From CAZTBB01 sp964611755 (GTDB taxonomy: Bacteria; Pseudomonadota; Alphaproteobacteria; Micavibrionales; Micavibrionaceae), in contig CAZTBB010000052.1 of the NCBI GenBank assembly GCA_964611755.1, positions 1 to 13,075 of the forward strand: a DNA stretch of 13,075 nucleotides, written 5' to 3'. Position numbers and translations under genes: made by a program. Below the pieces are notes generated by a model, which was not told the DNA's origin, did no database searches, and worked only from the letters and a program-made list of their open reading frames with translations. Of this stretch, positions 5,533-13,075 are shown piece by piece; position 1 is the first letter of the stretch; every line of letters starts with the position of its first letter.

Positions 5533-8214
5533 ATGAAAACCGTCAACGATATTCGACATGAATTTTTGAACTTCTTTAAAGATAAGGGGCACCAGATCGT
5601 AGAGTCATCCTCATTGGTTCCGCAGAACGATCCGACCTTGATGTTTACCAATGCGGGTATGGTGCAATTCAAAGACGTGTTTACAGGAAAAGAAAAGCGC
5701 GATTATAGCCGTGCGACGACCTCACAAAAATGTGTGCGTGCAGGCGGTAAGCATAACGACCTTGAGAATGTAGGCTATACGGCGCGCCACCATACATTTT
5801 TTGAAATGCTTGGAAACTTCTCGTTTGGTGATTACTTCAAGGAAGAGGCGATCTCATTTGCTTGGGAATTGGTCACGACAAACTTTGAATTGCCTGCCGA
5901 TAAATTATGCGTCACGGTTCATGCTTCTGATGAAGAGGCTGCGGAGATTTGGAAAAAGGTGACAGGCTTTCACGATAGCAAGGTGATCCGCATCAACAGT
6001 GATGATAATTTCTGGCGCATGGGTGATACGGGGCCGTGCGGGCCATGCACCGAAATTTTCTATGATCACGGTGATCATATATGGGGCGGCCCGCCAGGAT
6101 CACCCGAGGAAGACGGTGATCGTTTTATCGAGATATGGAATAATGTGTTCATGCAATATGAGCAAATTGATGCCGATACACGCATTGAGCTTCCGGCACA
6201 AAGCGTTGATACCGGCATGGGTTTGGAGCGAATGACAGCCACATTAATGGGCAGCCATGATAATTATGAGATAGATATCATGCGCGCCCTGCGTGAGCAT
6301 GTCGCGGATTTAACAGGACAGGATGTCAACGGTAATATGGCGCCAAGCCACCGCGTCATTGCCGATCATATTCGTTGCTCTGCTTTCTTGCTGGCTGATG
6401 GGGTTATGCCATCCAATGAGGGGCGTGGCTATGTTCTGCGCCGTATTATGCGCCGCGGTATGCGCCATGCGCATCTTTTAGGGGCGCAAGAGCCGCTTAT
6501 GTACAAACTCTTCCCAACCCTGCTGGATAAAATGGGGCAGGCCTATCCAGAAATTGATCGCGCCAGCGCATTGATTACGGAGACACTTAAATCGGAAGAG
6601 GAGCGCTTTAAGGTGACCTTGGAGCGCGGCTTGAAAATGCTTGATGAGGCGAAGGAAAAAGTTGCATCAGGATCAAAGTTCCCGGGAGATGTGGCTTTTA
6701 AATTATACGATACGTTTGGTTTCCCATTGGATTTAACGCAAGACGCCCTAAAGGCCGACGGTATTGAGGTTGATATCGATGTGTTTAATGAGCATATGGA
6801 TGCGCAAAAACAAGCCGCCCGTGCCGCTTGGGCAGGGTCAGGCGATGCGGCCACGGAACAGCTATGGTTTGATCTGAGTGAGGAGCTGGAGCCTACAGAA
6901 TTTCTGGGTTATGAAACCGAAGAGGCCGAGGGGCAGGTGCGTGCGATTATCAAAGATGGTGAGCTTGCAGACACAATCGAAACTGGTGATGAAGCCATGA
7001 TAATTACCAATCAGACACCATTCTATGGTGAATCCGGTGGTCAGGTGGGTGATCACGGCTTGTTGTTAAATGATCAGGCCACGTTTGAAGTCACCAATAC
7101 TCTTAAGAAAATTGGCGGCTTGTTTGTCCATGTTGGGATACTAAAAGACGGCAGTATGGCAAAGAATGATGCCGTCCAAATGAAGGTAGATCACGAACGC
7201 CGAACAGCCATTCGCGCCAATCACTCGGTAACACATCTAATGCATGAAGCCCTGCGCCGTGTTCTCGGGGATCATGTTTCACAGAAGGGCTCTTTGCAGG
7301 ATCATAAGCGCACGCGTTTTGATATTTCTCATCCCAAGGCGATTGCCAATGAAGATATTGCCCGCGTGGAAGAAATTGTGGCAGCCGAAATAGCGGCCAA
7401 TACGCCGGTTACAACCCGCCTTATGGGGCTGGATGAGGCGCGAGCCAGCGGAGCTATGGCTTTATTTGGTGAAAAATATGATGATGAAGTGCGTGTTGTT
7501 GCCATGGGGCGCATGGAGGAGAGCAAAGAGTTTTCTGTGGAGTTGTGCGGCGGCACACATGTCAAAGAAACGGGAGAAATCGGAAAGTTCAAAATTGTCT
7601 CAGAGGGCGCTTTGTCAGCCGGGGTACGACGAGTTGAGGCTATGACAGGTGCGCGCGTTGATGAATATGAAGCCCAGCAAGCATCACAAGAAGCCGAGGT
7701 GATTGCCCGCTTGCGCGCCGAAAACGAGACATTGCGTGCAGAATATAGTCAGCTTGGCGGGGAAGGTGCAGAAGCGCCAGCCGATGGTGATAAGGATGCG
7801 CTTATAAAGAGTAACAAGAAGCTTCAAAAGGAAATCTCAGATTTGCGGCGCAGCCAGGGCGCGGCCGATAGTGCCAGCGATATTAAAGAGCTCGGTGGAA
7901 TTAAATTTGTCGGCAAAGTTCTGGATGGTTTTCCTCCACAAGATCTCAAGCCTATGGCGGATGATCTCAAGAAACAAATTGGTTCCGGCGTTGTTGTACT
8001 TGTTGCAACCAACGATGATAAAGCGTCCATTGTTGTCGGCGTTACAGATGACAGCACAGACAAGTTTAATGCAGTGGATCTTGTTCGCATCGGTTCAGAG
8101 GCCCTTGGTGGAAAAGGCGGAGGCGGACGGCCTGATATGGCGCAGGCCGGTGGCCCAAATGCAGGGGCTGCTAATGATGCCTTGCAGGCTATTGAAAATT
8201 CTTTAGCGGGCTAG
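5533..8214 (+). CDS. alaS: Alanyl-tRNA synthetase
   Basis: Charges tRNA-Ala with alanine in the cytoplasm and edits mischarged Ser and Gly. The 893-residue length is typical. The class II catalytic domain occupies about 1-245. It contains the hallmark stretch TSQKCVRAGGKHNDLENVG (63-81), then ARHHTFFEMLGNFSFGDYF (84-102) and the motif 3 segment GMGLER (228-233). The tRNA-recognition helical domain follows to about 460. The editing domain carries its zinc ligands H564 and H568 (HSVTH) and C672 and H676 (CGGTH). A coiled coil at about 710-775 includes a short acidic Gly/Ala-rich break (LGGEGAEAPADGDK). The C-Ala domain ends with GGKGGGGRPDMAQAGG (859-874). All key residues are present. The start ATG follows a rather distant AAAGAGAG about 13 bases upstream, with no better in-frame choice, and MKTVNDIRHEFLNFF is the usual N-terminus. 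It is divergent from hisN, and its stop lies 7 bases from the next convergent gene. Confidence 0.98.
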   Translation: MKTVNDIRHEFLNFFKDKGHQIVESSSLVPQNDPTLMFTNAGMVQFKDVFTGKEKRDYSRATTSQKCVRAGGKHNDLENVGYTARHHTFFEMLGNFSFGDYFKEEAISFAWELVTTNFELPADKLCVTVHASDEEAAEIWKKVTGFHDSKVIRINSDDNFWRMGDTGPCGPCTEIFYDHGDHIWGGPPGSPEEDGDRFIEIWNNVFMQYEQIDADTRIELPAQSVDTGMGLERMTATLMGSHDNYEIDIMRALREHVADLTGQDVNGNMAPSHRVIADHIRCSAFLLADGVMPSNEGRGYVLRRIMRRGMRHAHLLGAQEPLMYKLFPTLLDKMGQAYPEIDRASALITETLKSEEERFKVTLERGLKMLDEAKEKVASGSKFPGDVAFKLYDTFGFPLDLTQDALKADGIEVDIDVFNEHMDAQKQAARAAWAGSGDAATEQLWFDLSEELEPTEFLGYETEEAEGQVRAIIKDGELADTIETGDEAMIITNQTPFYGESGGQVGDHGLLLNDQATFEVTNTLKKIGGLFVHVGILKDGSMAKNDAVQMKVDHERRTAIRANHSVTHLMHEALRRVLGDHVSQKGSLQDHKRTRFDISHPKAIANEDIARVEEIVAAEIAANTPVTTRLMGLDEARASGAMALFGEKYDDEVRVVAMGRMEESKEFSVELCGGTHVKETGEIGKFKIVSEGALSAGVRRVEAMTGARVDEYEAQQASQEAEVIARLRAENETLRAEYSQLGGEGAEAPADGDKDALIKSNKKLQKEISDLRRSQGAADSASDIKELGGIKFVGKVLDGFPPQDLKPMADDLKKQIGSGVVVLVATNDDKASIVVGVTDDSTDKFNAVDLVRIGSEALGGKGGGGRPDMAQAGGPNAGAANDALQAIENSLAG

Positions 8215-8221
8215 CTATAAA

Positions 8222-9217
8222 TTATAGGGCAGGATAAGGATCAATCGGGCTTTTGTTTAATCTGAGGGCCGCAAAAAGCTGGTCGTTATCAAAGCTGTTG
8301 ATCATAATGTCAGGCTTGATGGGGGTTTTAATGCCTGCCTTATTCAGGTCTTTTTGTTTTCTGTCTTGATAATCCGATAAGGATTTCAAAAAAGCAGTGC
8401 CATGGATTTCATGCTCGGGCTTGGTATCGCGCTTGATTTGAATAAAAATACCGGAGCCATTGCGCTTACCGTTGCGGTAAATTAATCCGCCATCCTTATC
8501 CGGTTTTTCACCAATCACGATCCAGTTATCTTGAGAAATACCTGTTATTTTTTCTATCAGTTCAATATGGGCTGTTGATGGTTTCTTTTGATCTGAGCCA
8601 ACCATATGGATGGACGTATAGTCAACAGCATCACCAGTAACAGGGAGATTAACATTGCTTGGCTCTGGAGAAAAAACATGATCAAAACTATCCACCAGCT
8701 TAGAGCCATTGCTCAGCTTGATGGCATTGAGCATCTGAGATGCATAATGTGCTTTGATATCTTGATCGAGAATAAGCGTATAGCCAGCATTTCTTGCAGA
8801 GCTGAGAAATGTGTCTGCATCCTCGAAAACGTGCAAATTCATTTCTAAAACTTGTGCGTAACGCAATTCAATTTTGGATAAAAACGGTTGCATATCATCG
8901 GGGGAAGGGGCTTCCAAACCTGTTTTTTCAGACACAAATGCTTTTACACTGGGTAGGTGATACATCCAATCAATCGGCATGAAGGTATTATTCTTTTTAA
9001 CATCGGCCAATTCTTGAAGGAGCCTGTCTTCGGTAGTTTTGATATCCCATCCTCGCTTATATCCATTGGGATATGCATCTGTAACAATATCTGGGTTCAC
9101 CGGCGCGATTGTAGAGGCGAGCAATTGAAGGGCGGCTTTATCGGCACGGCCATATGCCTCCATGACCGGAAGCACTACCTCGCTCATATTCATAATAATC
9201 GCTTTTTCACTCATCAA
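8222..9217 (-). CDS. Uncharacterised protein, probably HAD-like fold with degenerate catalytic motifs
   Basis: I do not recognise a named family for this 331-residue cytoplasmic protein; it has no signal peptide or membrane segment. The layout matches a haloacid dehalogenase hydrolase with an inserted cap. AIIMNMSEVV (6-15) sits where motif I (hhhDxDGxh) would be, a helical stretch at 18-125 is cap-like, and VFEDADTFLSSARNAGYTLIL (130-150) resembles the helix-strand before motif II. FDHVFSPEP (178-186) follows, then KKPSTAHIELIEKITG (211-226), like motif III (KPxPxxF), and NWIVIGEKPDKDGG (231-244), like motif IV (VGDSxxD). Both motif I aspartates are replaced (N10, S12), motif II Ser/Thr is D151, and motif IV GD is GE. 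Phosphatase activity by the usual route is therefore unlikely. A binding or regulatory role is possible but unproved. The start is chosen from a weak GGATAG upstream and because the motif I strand begins at residue 6. A second ATG follows at once. It is convergent with alaS and divergent from ndk. Confidence 0.7.
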   Translation of the reverse strand: MMSEKAIIMNMSEVVLPVMEAYGRADKAALQLLASTIAPVNPDIVTDAYPNGYKRGWDIKTTEDRLLQELADVKKNNTFMPIDWMYHLPSVKAFVSEKTGLEAPSPDDMQPFLSKIELRYAQVLEMNLHVFEDADTFLSSARNAGYTLILDQDIKAHYASQMLNAIKLSNGSKLVDSFDHVFSPEPSNVNLPVTGDAVDYTSIHMVGSDQKKPSTAHIELIEKITGISQDNWIVIGEKPDKDGGLIYRNGKRNGSGIFIQIKRDTKPEHEIHGTAFLKSLSDYQDRKQKDLNKAGIKTPIKPDIMINSFDNDQLFAALRLNKSPIDPYPAL

Positions 9218-9242
9218 TTCTATCCATTTTTCAAAGAGTATG

Positions 9243-9271
9243 GTTGTACACCCCGGTTTGTATTATGTCAA
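9243..9271 (-). promoter_or_regulatory. Candidate sigma-70 promoter for the HAD-like gene
   Basis: On the minus strand a perfect TTGACA -35 (9266-9271) is followed after 17 bases by TACAAC (9243-9248), which keeps 4 of 6 -10 consensus bases. Transcription would start near 9236, giving a leader of about 18 bases. The strong -35 and ideal spacing argue for it; the poor -10 argues against. Confidence 0.45.
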
Positions 9272-9283
9272 ACTTATTAAGGG

Positions 9284-9311
9284 TTGCTAAAATTAATCTG
9301 GCTGTTATAAA
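9284..9311 (+). promoter_or_regulatory. Candidate promoter of ndk with extended -10
   Basis: TTGCTA at 9284-9289 is a fair -35. After 16 bases comes TATAAA at 9306-9311, preceded by TG at 9303-9304, the extended -10 arrangement. The start of transcription would be near 9318, about 30 bases before the ndk ATG. The -35 lies only 12 bases from the -35 of the opposite candidate promoter, so the two would be back to back. Confidence 0.5.
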
Positions 9312-9320
9312 TCTGCCAGA
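9297..9320. repeat. Inverted repeat flanking the ndk -10 element
   Basis: TCTGGC at 9297-9302 and GCCAGA at 9315-9320 are perfect inverted copies separated by 12 bases, with three further symmetric matches inside. The dyad straddles the candidate -10, which is where an operator for a dimeric repressor could lie. Six-base arms can occur by chance. Confidence 0.4.
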
Positions 9321-9335
9321 ATATCCAGTTATACG

Positions 9336-9341
9336 AAGGAG
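9336..9341 (+). promoter_or_regulatory. Ribosome binding site of ndk
   Basis: AAGGAG lies 6 bases upstream of the ATG at 9348, an ideal Shine-Dalgarno site for a highly expressed gene. It fixes the ndk start. Confidence 0.8.
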
Positions 9342-9347
9342 AATATC

Positions 9348-9770
9348 ATGGGTCTTGAAAGAACATTTTCAATTATTAAGCCAGATGCCACACGCCGTAA
9401 TTTGACGGGCGCTATCAATGCAAAATTAGAAGCGGCTGGTTTGCGCATTGTGGGGCAAAAGCGCATTCACATGAGTAAAGAACAAGCCGAAGGGTTTTAT
9501 GCCGTTCATAAAGAGCGTCCTTTCTTTGGTGAATTGACAGAGTTTATGTGCTCTGAGCCTGTTGTTGTCCAGGTTTTGGAAGGTGAAAACGCCGTTGCCA
9601 AAAACCGTGAAGTGATGGGCGCAACTAATCCTGAGGAAGCGGATCAGGGGACAATCCGCAAAGAATATGCGTTGAGCATCGGTGAGAATTCCGTGCACGG
9701 ATCTGATAGTCTTGAGAATGCAAAAATTGAAATTGAGTATTTCTTTAATACTGACGAAATTGTTGGTTAA
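9348..9770 (+). CDS. ndk: Nucleoside-diphosphate kinase
   Basis: Moves the gamma phosphate from ATP to other nucleoside diphosphates through a phosphohistidine intermediate, keeping the cytoplasmic (d)NTP pools balanced. The 140-residue length is standard. The N-terminal ERTFSIIKPDA holds K11, KNREVMGATNP (85-95) carries the phosphate-contact Arg, GTIRKEYALSIGEN (101-114) follows, and the catalytic histidine is H117 in NSVHGSDS. All active-site residues are present. The start is set by a strong SD and a conserved N-terminus. It is transcribed on its own from the 130-base divergent spacer, and its stop codon overlaps the stop of the convergent sensor kinase by 4 bases. Confidence 0.97.
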   Translation: MGLERTFSIIKPDATRRNLTGAINAKLEAAGLRIVGQKRIHMSKEQAEGFYAVHKERPFFGELTEFMCSEPVVVQVLEGENAVAKNREVMGATNPEEADQGTIRKEYALSIGENSVHGSDSLENAKIEIEYFFNTDEIVG

Positions 9771-12700
9771 TCACTTTGGCTTAGCCATAGATTAAGCGTT
9801 TGTTTCGAGATTAAATTAATATCAGGCAGCCCTTCGCAAATGCTGAGGGCTGTTTCGTTTTCTTGGACTTTAATATACCGCTCAATATCTTCGGCCTGTT
9901 TACTCAAGGCTGTCATGCCAAAGTTTCCAGCCATGCCTTTGAGTTCATGAGCCCGATCCAGCATGGTTTGAAAATCATTGTCGTGCTTGGCTTTGTTGAT
10001 TTCCACAACAATTTGATCGCTTTTATCAAGGAAGCCGTGGATCAGGCTTGTAAGCTGTTCTTTGCCAAGGTTTTCCAGCAGGTTTTTTAACATAACCTCA
10101 TCGAAAATATCTGGATCAATCTCTGTAATATTGAAACGATCATTTTCCTCTAAATCAAGACCCGTTCTCATGGATATGATTGTGTCTTCTGTTATATTTT
10201 TCGTCTCATTCTGCGGTGTTATTTCCTTTGGCTCATTTGCGGCGGGCTGAATTGCTGGTTGAGGTGGAGCTTCTTGTTCGGGCACATCTTCTGCCGCAGA
10301 TGTGTCTTGTGGTGGAGGCGCTGCGCTATGGGCGCCGGCTCTGGCCGCCGCCAAATCGATGGGGTTGTCAAATTGCTTGTTAAGAGAGTTTGTCAAAATT
10401 TTAGATAACAAATCAGGGTCAATGGGCTTGGGCAAAAAGCCATTCATATTTGCAGAATAATAACGCTGGACATCATCCGGCATGACATTTCCTGTTAACG
10501 CGATAACGGGGGTTGATGCTTTTTTGACATCGTCCAATGAGCGGATCGCGCGTGTCGTCTCAATACCATCCATGCCCGGCATTTGAACGTCGGAAAAAAT
10601 CAGATCAATGCTATGTGCCTTAAGTTTTTCCAGACCTTCCTCACCACTGCTTGCGATAATGGTTTGGTGCCCTTCCTTCTCCAGCAAGCCGTTTAGGACA
10701 CGCTGGTTCATTTCATTATCCTCAATGATTAACACAACCATGGACGGCTTAAGGGCTGTTGTCGGGGGAACAGGTTTGGGGGGCGTAGAGCTGGATTGTG
10801 GCTCTGCATTGTTATGTGTGATCGGCGCTGAGCTTGATCTTTCTGTGCTGATAGAAACGCTGTCGGTCATGTCTTGCTTGCCTTCATCCATCAGCAATGC
10901 AAAGTAAAAGAGGCTGCCCTTACCTTCTTCACTTTCAACGGCAATACCACTCCCCATGGCTTCAACAAGTCTTTTACAAATGGCAAGGCCGAGGCCTGTT
11001 CCACCATATTTCCGTGTTGTACTACTCTCGGCTTGTGCAAAGGGGCTGAAGAGTTTTTCTTGCGCCTCTTCGGAGATGCCAATTCCCGTATCCTGAACAC
11101 CAAAATAGATCTCATAGTCTTTATTGTTTTTTTGATCCAGTTGGTGCTTGAGTTTTGTACCCTTGATCAAAATTGTGACATCGCCATTCTCTGTGAATTT
11201 CAATGCATTGTTAACAAGATTGAGAATGACCTGTCTGAGGCGCGTAGGATCCCCTTTAACAAATTGGGGTACATCCCCCGTTATAGAGGCGCTGAGATTG
11301 ATATTTTTATCTTTTGCATGACCGGACATAAGCGTGACAATACCATTGACCACTTTGGGGAGATCAAAGTCGATATTTTCTAAATCAAGATTGGCACTCT
11401 CAATTTTTTCAAAATCAAGAATGTCATTTAGCAAAGCCATCATCGTTTCACCTGAATCCTGAATAGCTTGGGCATATTCATTTTGTTGACTGTTAAGGTT
11501 TGTATCCAATAAGAAACGCACCATACCCATTATGCCTGTCATAGGTGTTCTGATCTCGTGGCTAACAACAGCCAAAAAAGCAGATTTGGCAGAGTTGGCC
11601 TCATCCGCAGCCTCTTTTGCAATGCGCATCTCTTCTGAGCGCTGCATTTCCCTCTCGCGCAGCTCTGTCATAACTTCGCGCTCACGTTCAATGACGCGTA
11701 AGAGGCGCGCTTGGTCGGCTGACTCTTTTGATTGTTTGAGTCGAGCCAGAGAGCGCTCAGCTCTTGTCTCGCGCAGTTCGTTTTGACGCTGGTCTTGAAG
11801 CTCTAAATTGATTTTCTGCCTTGAGGCCATGGAAAATAAAACAAGCTGAAGTGGAAGCACAATCCAATAGGCGTTGAGTGAAATTTCGCTCAAAACGAAT
11901 AAATTCATTGAGGATAGGAATGTCACTAAAAAGCCCATGAAACTGACGAACCAGCCAATAGCCAAATAATGCCCGCCATAGCGGCCAAGTTGGGCGTGAA
12001 TATAAGATAGCAGGGCAAGAGCGATATGTATGACCAGAATAGGCAAGGCCAGAAGAAGTAGCAATAGAGAGCTTCCTGCGCCAAGTTTGAGTAAGGCAAT
12101 CAGAGCGCCAAAAAGAGCAATGGCACTTAGGGCATAAAACGGCAAGGTTTGCTCATCATTATCTTCACCAACTTTTAGAAAGTTTTGAGTAGCAAAAATT
12201 CCGCATAATATGGCGGCATACAAGCTCATGGCCATGGATTGAAAATTTGCTGGAAAGGCAGAAATAATATTCTCATTCAAGGTTGTAAATATGAAAGCCT
12301 GAATCAGAAAATAAGTCGCAAAAAGAAGATAAAAGATCCTTTTTCTAAGTGTGTATAGGGCGATGAAGAAACCACCGGCAGCGATGATGATCGATAAAAA
12401 GACTTTGGCAAGGGCGGAATCTATTTTTAAATGTCCGGAATAATGTGCTTGAGAAATAAGACTTGGTTTTATTGTGCCCGAAAAACCAGCTTCAGGCTCG
12501 ACGTAGATAGCAATCAAACTGGTGGCTTGTGTTGGTAAATCAAGGCTGATAGTTCGGCCTGAGATTAAGGCACCACTCAGTTGAGAATGATCGTTGTTAT
12601 TTGTTGCAATCCTTTGAAAGAAGGTTCTCTCATGGGTATGGTCACGCACCATAATTTGAGAGATAAATGACATGCGGCCATCAAAAACAGAGCCAAAATC

Positions 12701-13060
12701 AAGCAGCCATTTGGTCTCATTCGATGCATTAGTGACCGAGAATAAAATCCATGTTGGGACACCGGTCAGGTTTGTAATAGCGTTCTTATTGCGGGCACCG
12801 CGAAAATTGTTAAGGTGGCGTTCTATAATGTCTTTATAAGATATTTTGCGTTGGGCATCTTTGGTGACATAGGCGCTGGGCATGACAGGGTAGCGCTCTT
12901 CTGCGCTGCTGATTTCAATGCGCGCGCTACTGACGAGCTGGGCATGCGCATTGCTCAGGATCACAATGTTAAGAAATAACACAAATGCAAGCGCAATAAA
13001 TATTGTCTTAAAAAAAGGGCTTAACCCAGGGGTGAATGTGAATGCATTTAATTTATTCAT
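9767..13060 (-). CDS. Membrane hybrid sensor histidine kinase: 7TMR-DISM sensor, HisKA, HATPase, receiver and Hpt
   Basis: A 1097-residue single-chain phosphorelay. Residues 17-40 form a signal peptide ending SNAHA. Residues 41-205 are an extracytoplasmic beta-rich domain with the 7TMR-DISM extracellular 2 look (PTWILFSVTNASNETKWLLD at 102-121), probably binding a carbohydrate-like ligand by analogy. Seven hydrophobic segments follow at about 216-237, 242-264, 274-294, 307-326, 329-353, 364-388 and 394-411. A charged coiled coil runs at 418-490, then HisKA with H501 in SHEIRTP. The ATPase boxes are N (NLVNNALKFT, 614-623), G1 (DTGIGIS, 657-663), F (FSPFAQ, 671-676) and G2 (GGTGLGL, 686-692). 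A Ser/Pro linker leads to the receiver (E780, D781, phosphoacceptor D824, T856, K878). A Pro/Ala/Glu-rich linker at 908-960 leads to Hpt with H1038 in RAHELKGMAGNFG. The expected relay is H501 to D824 to H1038 to an unseen response regulator. It is an orphan here. Only 15 bases upstream are visible, with no SD; the signal peptide supports the start. It is convergent with ndk. Confidence 0.93.
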   Translation of the reverse strand: MNKLNAFTFTPGLSPFFKTIFIALAFVLFLNIVILSNAHAQLVSSARIEISSAEERYPVMPSAYVTKDAQRKISYKDIIERHLNNFRGARNKNAITNLTGVPTWILFSVTNASNETKWLLDFGSVFDGRMSFISQIMVRDHTHERTFFQRIATNNNDHSQLSGALISGRTISLDLPTQATSLIAIYVEPEAGFSGTIKPSLISQAHYSGHLKIDSALAKVFLSIIIAAGGFFIALYTLRKRIFYLLFATYFLIQAFIFTTLNENIISAFPANFQSMAMSLYAAILCGIFATQNFLKVGEDNDEQTLPFYALSAIALFGALIALLKLGAGSSLLLLLLALPILVIHIALALLSYIHAQLGRYGGHYLAIGWFVSFMGFLVTFLSSMNLFVLSEISLNAYWIVLPLQLVLFSMASRQKINLELQDQRQNELRETRAERSLARLKQSKESADQARLLRVIEREREVMTELREREMQRSEEMRIAKEAADEANSAKSAFLAVVSHEIRTPMTGIMGMVRFLLDTNLNSQQNEYAQAIQDSGETMMALLNDILDFEKIESANLDLENIDFDLPKVVNGIVTLMSGHAKDKNINLSASITGDVPQFVKGDPTRLRQVILNLVNNALKFTENGDVTILIKGTKLKHQLDQKNNKDYEIYFGVQDTGIGISEEAQEKLFSPFAQAESSTTRKYGGTGLGLAICKRLVEAMGSGIAVESEEGKGSLFYFALLMDEGKQDMTDSVSISTERSSSAPITHNNAEPQSSSTPPKPVPPTTALKPSMVVLIIEDNEMNQRVLNGLLEKEGHQTIIASSGEEGLEKLKAHSIDLIFSDVQMPGMDGIETTRAIRSLDDVKKASTPVIALTGNVMPDDVQRYYSANMNGFLPKPIDPDLLSKILTNSLNKQFDNPIDLAAARAGAHSAAPPPQDTSAAEDVPEQEAPPQPAIQPAANEPKEITPQNETKNITEDTIISMRTGLDLEENDRFNITEIDPDIFDEVMLKNLLENLGKEQLTSLIHGFLDKSDQIVVEINKAKHDNDFQTMLDRAHELKGMAGNFGMTALSKQAEDIERYIKVQENETALSICEGLPDINLISKQTLNLWLSQSD

Positions 13061-13075
13061 AGCCAGAAAGAAAAA

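Noticed and set aside
7700..7870. Frameshift or insertion in the alaS coiled-coil region
   Set aside because: The acidic Gly/Ala-rich break keeps frame, the C-Ala domain follows normally, and this part of AlaRS is known to vary in length.
9284..9347. Possible riboswitch or RNA leader before ndk
   Set aside because: The candidate promoter leaves a leader of only about 30 bases, too short for a known riboswitch, and the dyad overlaps the -10 so it is not transcribed whole.
10874..11383. 169-codon plus-strand open frame antisense to the sensor kinase
   Set aside because: It lies opposite the HATPase region of an intact kinase. The translation is Phe/Cys-rich and unlike a folded protein family, as expected from reverse reading of the conserved boxes.
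1..13075. Defence island, prophage, integron or CRISPR in the window
   Set aside because: All confident genes are housekeeping or signalling. I saw no direct-repeat arrays, transposase, integrase, nuclease-helicase pairs or tRNA-bounded insertions.

Overview
The window reads as an ordinary, compact, chromosomal stretch from an aerobic Gram-negative bacterium, most likely an alphaproteobacterium. The reasons are the alphaproteobacterial form of family 4 uracil-DNA glycosylase (NILNWRPPGNR motif, conserved N-terminal helix), an ETF-ubiquinone oxidoreductase, a HisN-type phosphatase of the inositol monophosphatase fold, and a periplasmic Slt-type lytic transglycosylase. The rather AT-rich composition and many unassigned residues would fit an environmental lineage such as Micavibrionales or a relative, but that order-level placement is only a guess. 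I see no insertion sequence, phage gene, CRISPR array, tRNA or rRNA. Protein-coding DNA fills almost everything, and no gene-free gap exceeds about 130 bases.

Layout from left to right: a possible C-terminal scrap of a plus-strand gene (2-97); ETF-QO on the minus strand (104-1750); a 106-base divergent spacer with a hairpin plus T-tract; family 4 UDG and an Slt-type lytic transglycosylase as a plus-strand pair (1857-4740); hisN-like phosphatase on the minus strand (4712-5482), overlapping the transglycosylase tail to tail; alaS on the plus strand (5533-8214) from a 50-base divergent spacer; an unrecognised minus-strand protein that I read as a catalytically degenerate HAD-fold protein (8222-9217); a 130-base divergent spacer with two plausible back-to-back promoters; ndk on the plus strand (9348-9770); and a large membrane hybrid sensor kinase on the minus strand (9767-13060) whose stop codon interlocks with that of ndk.

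The genes do not form one pathway. They are housekeeping functions: electron transfer from flavoprotein dehydrogenases to quinone, base excision repair, peptidoglycan turnover, histidine synthesis or a related phosphatase step, alanine tRNA charging and nucleotide balance. Next to them sits one orphan signalling protein. The most distinctive features are the degenerate HAD-like protein, the lack of the canonical four iron-sulfur cysteines in the UDG, the tail-to-tail gene ends packed within 7 bases or overlapping at every convergent junction, and two small inverted repeats in divergent promoter regions. I found no convincing new defence or mobile system.
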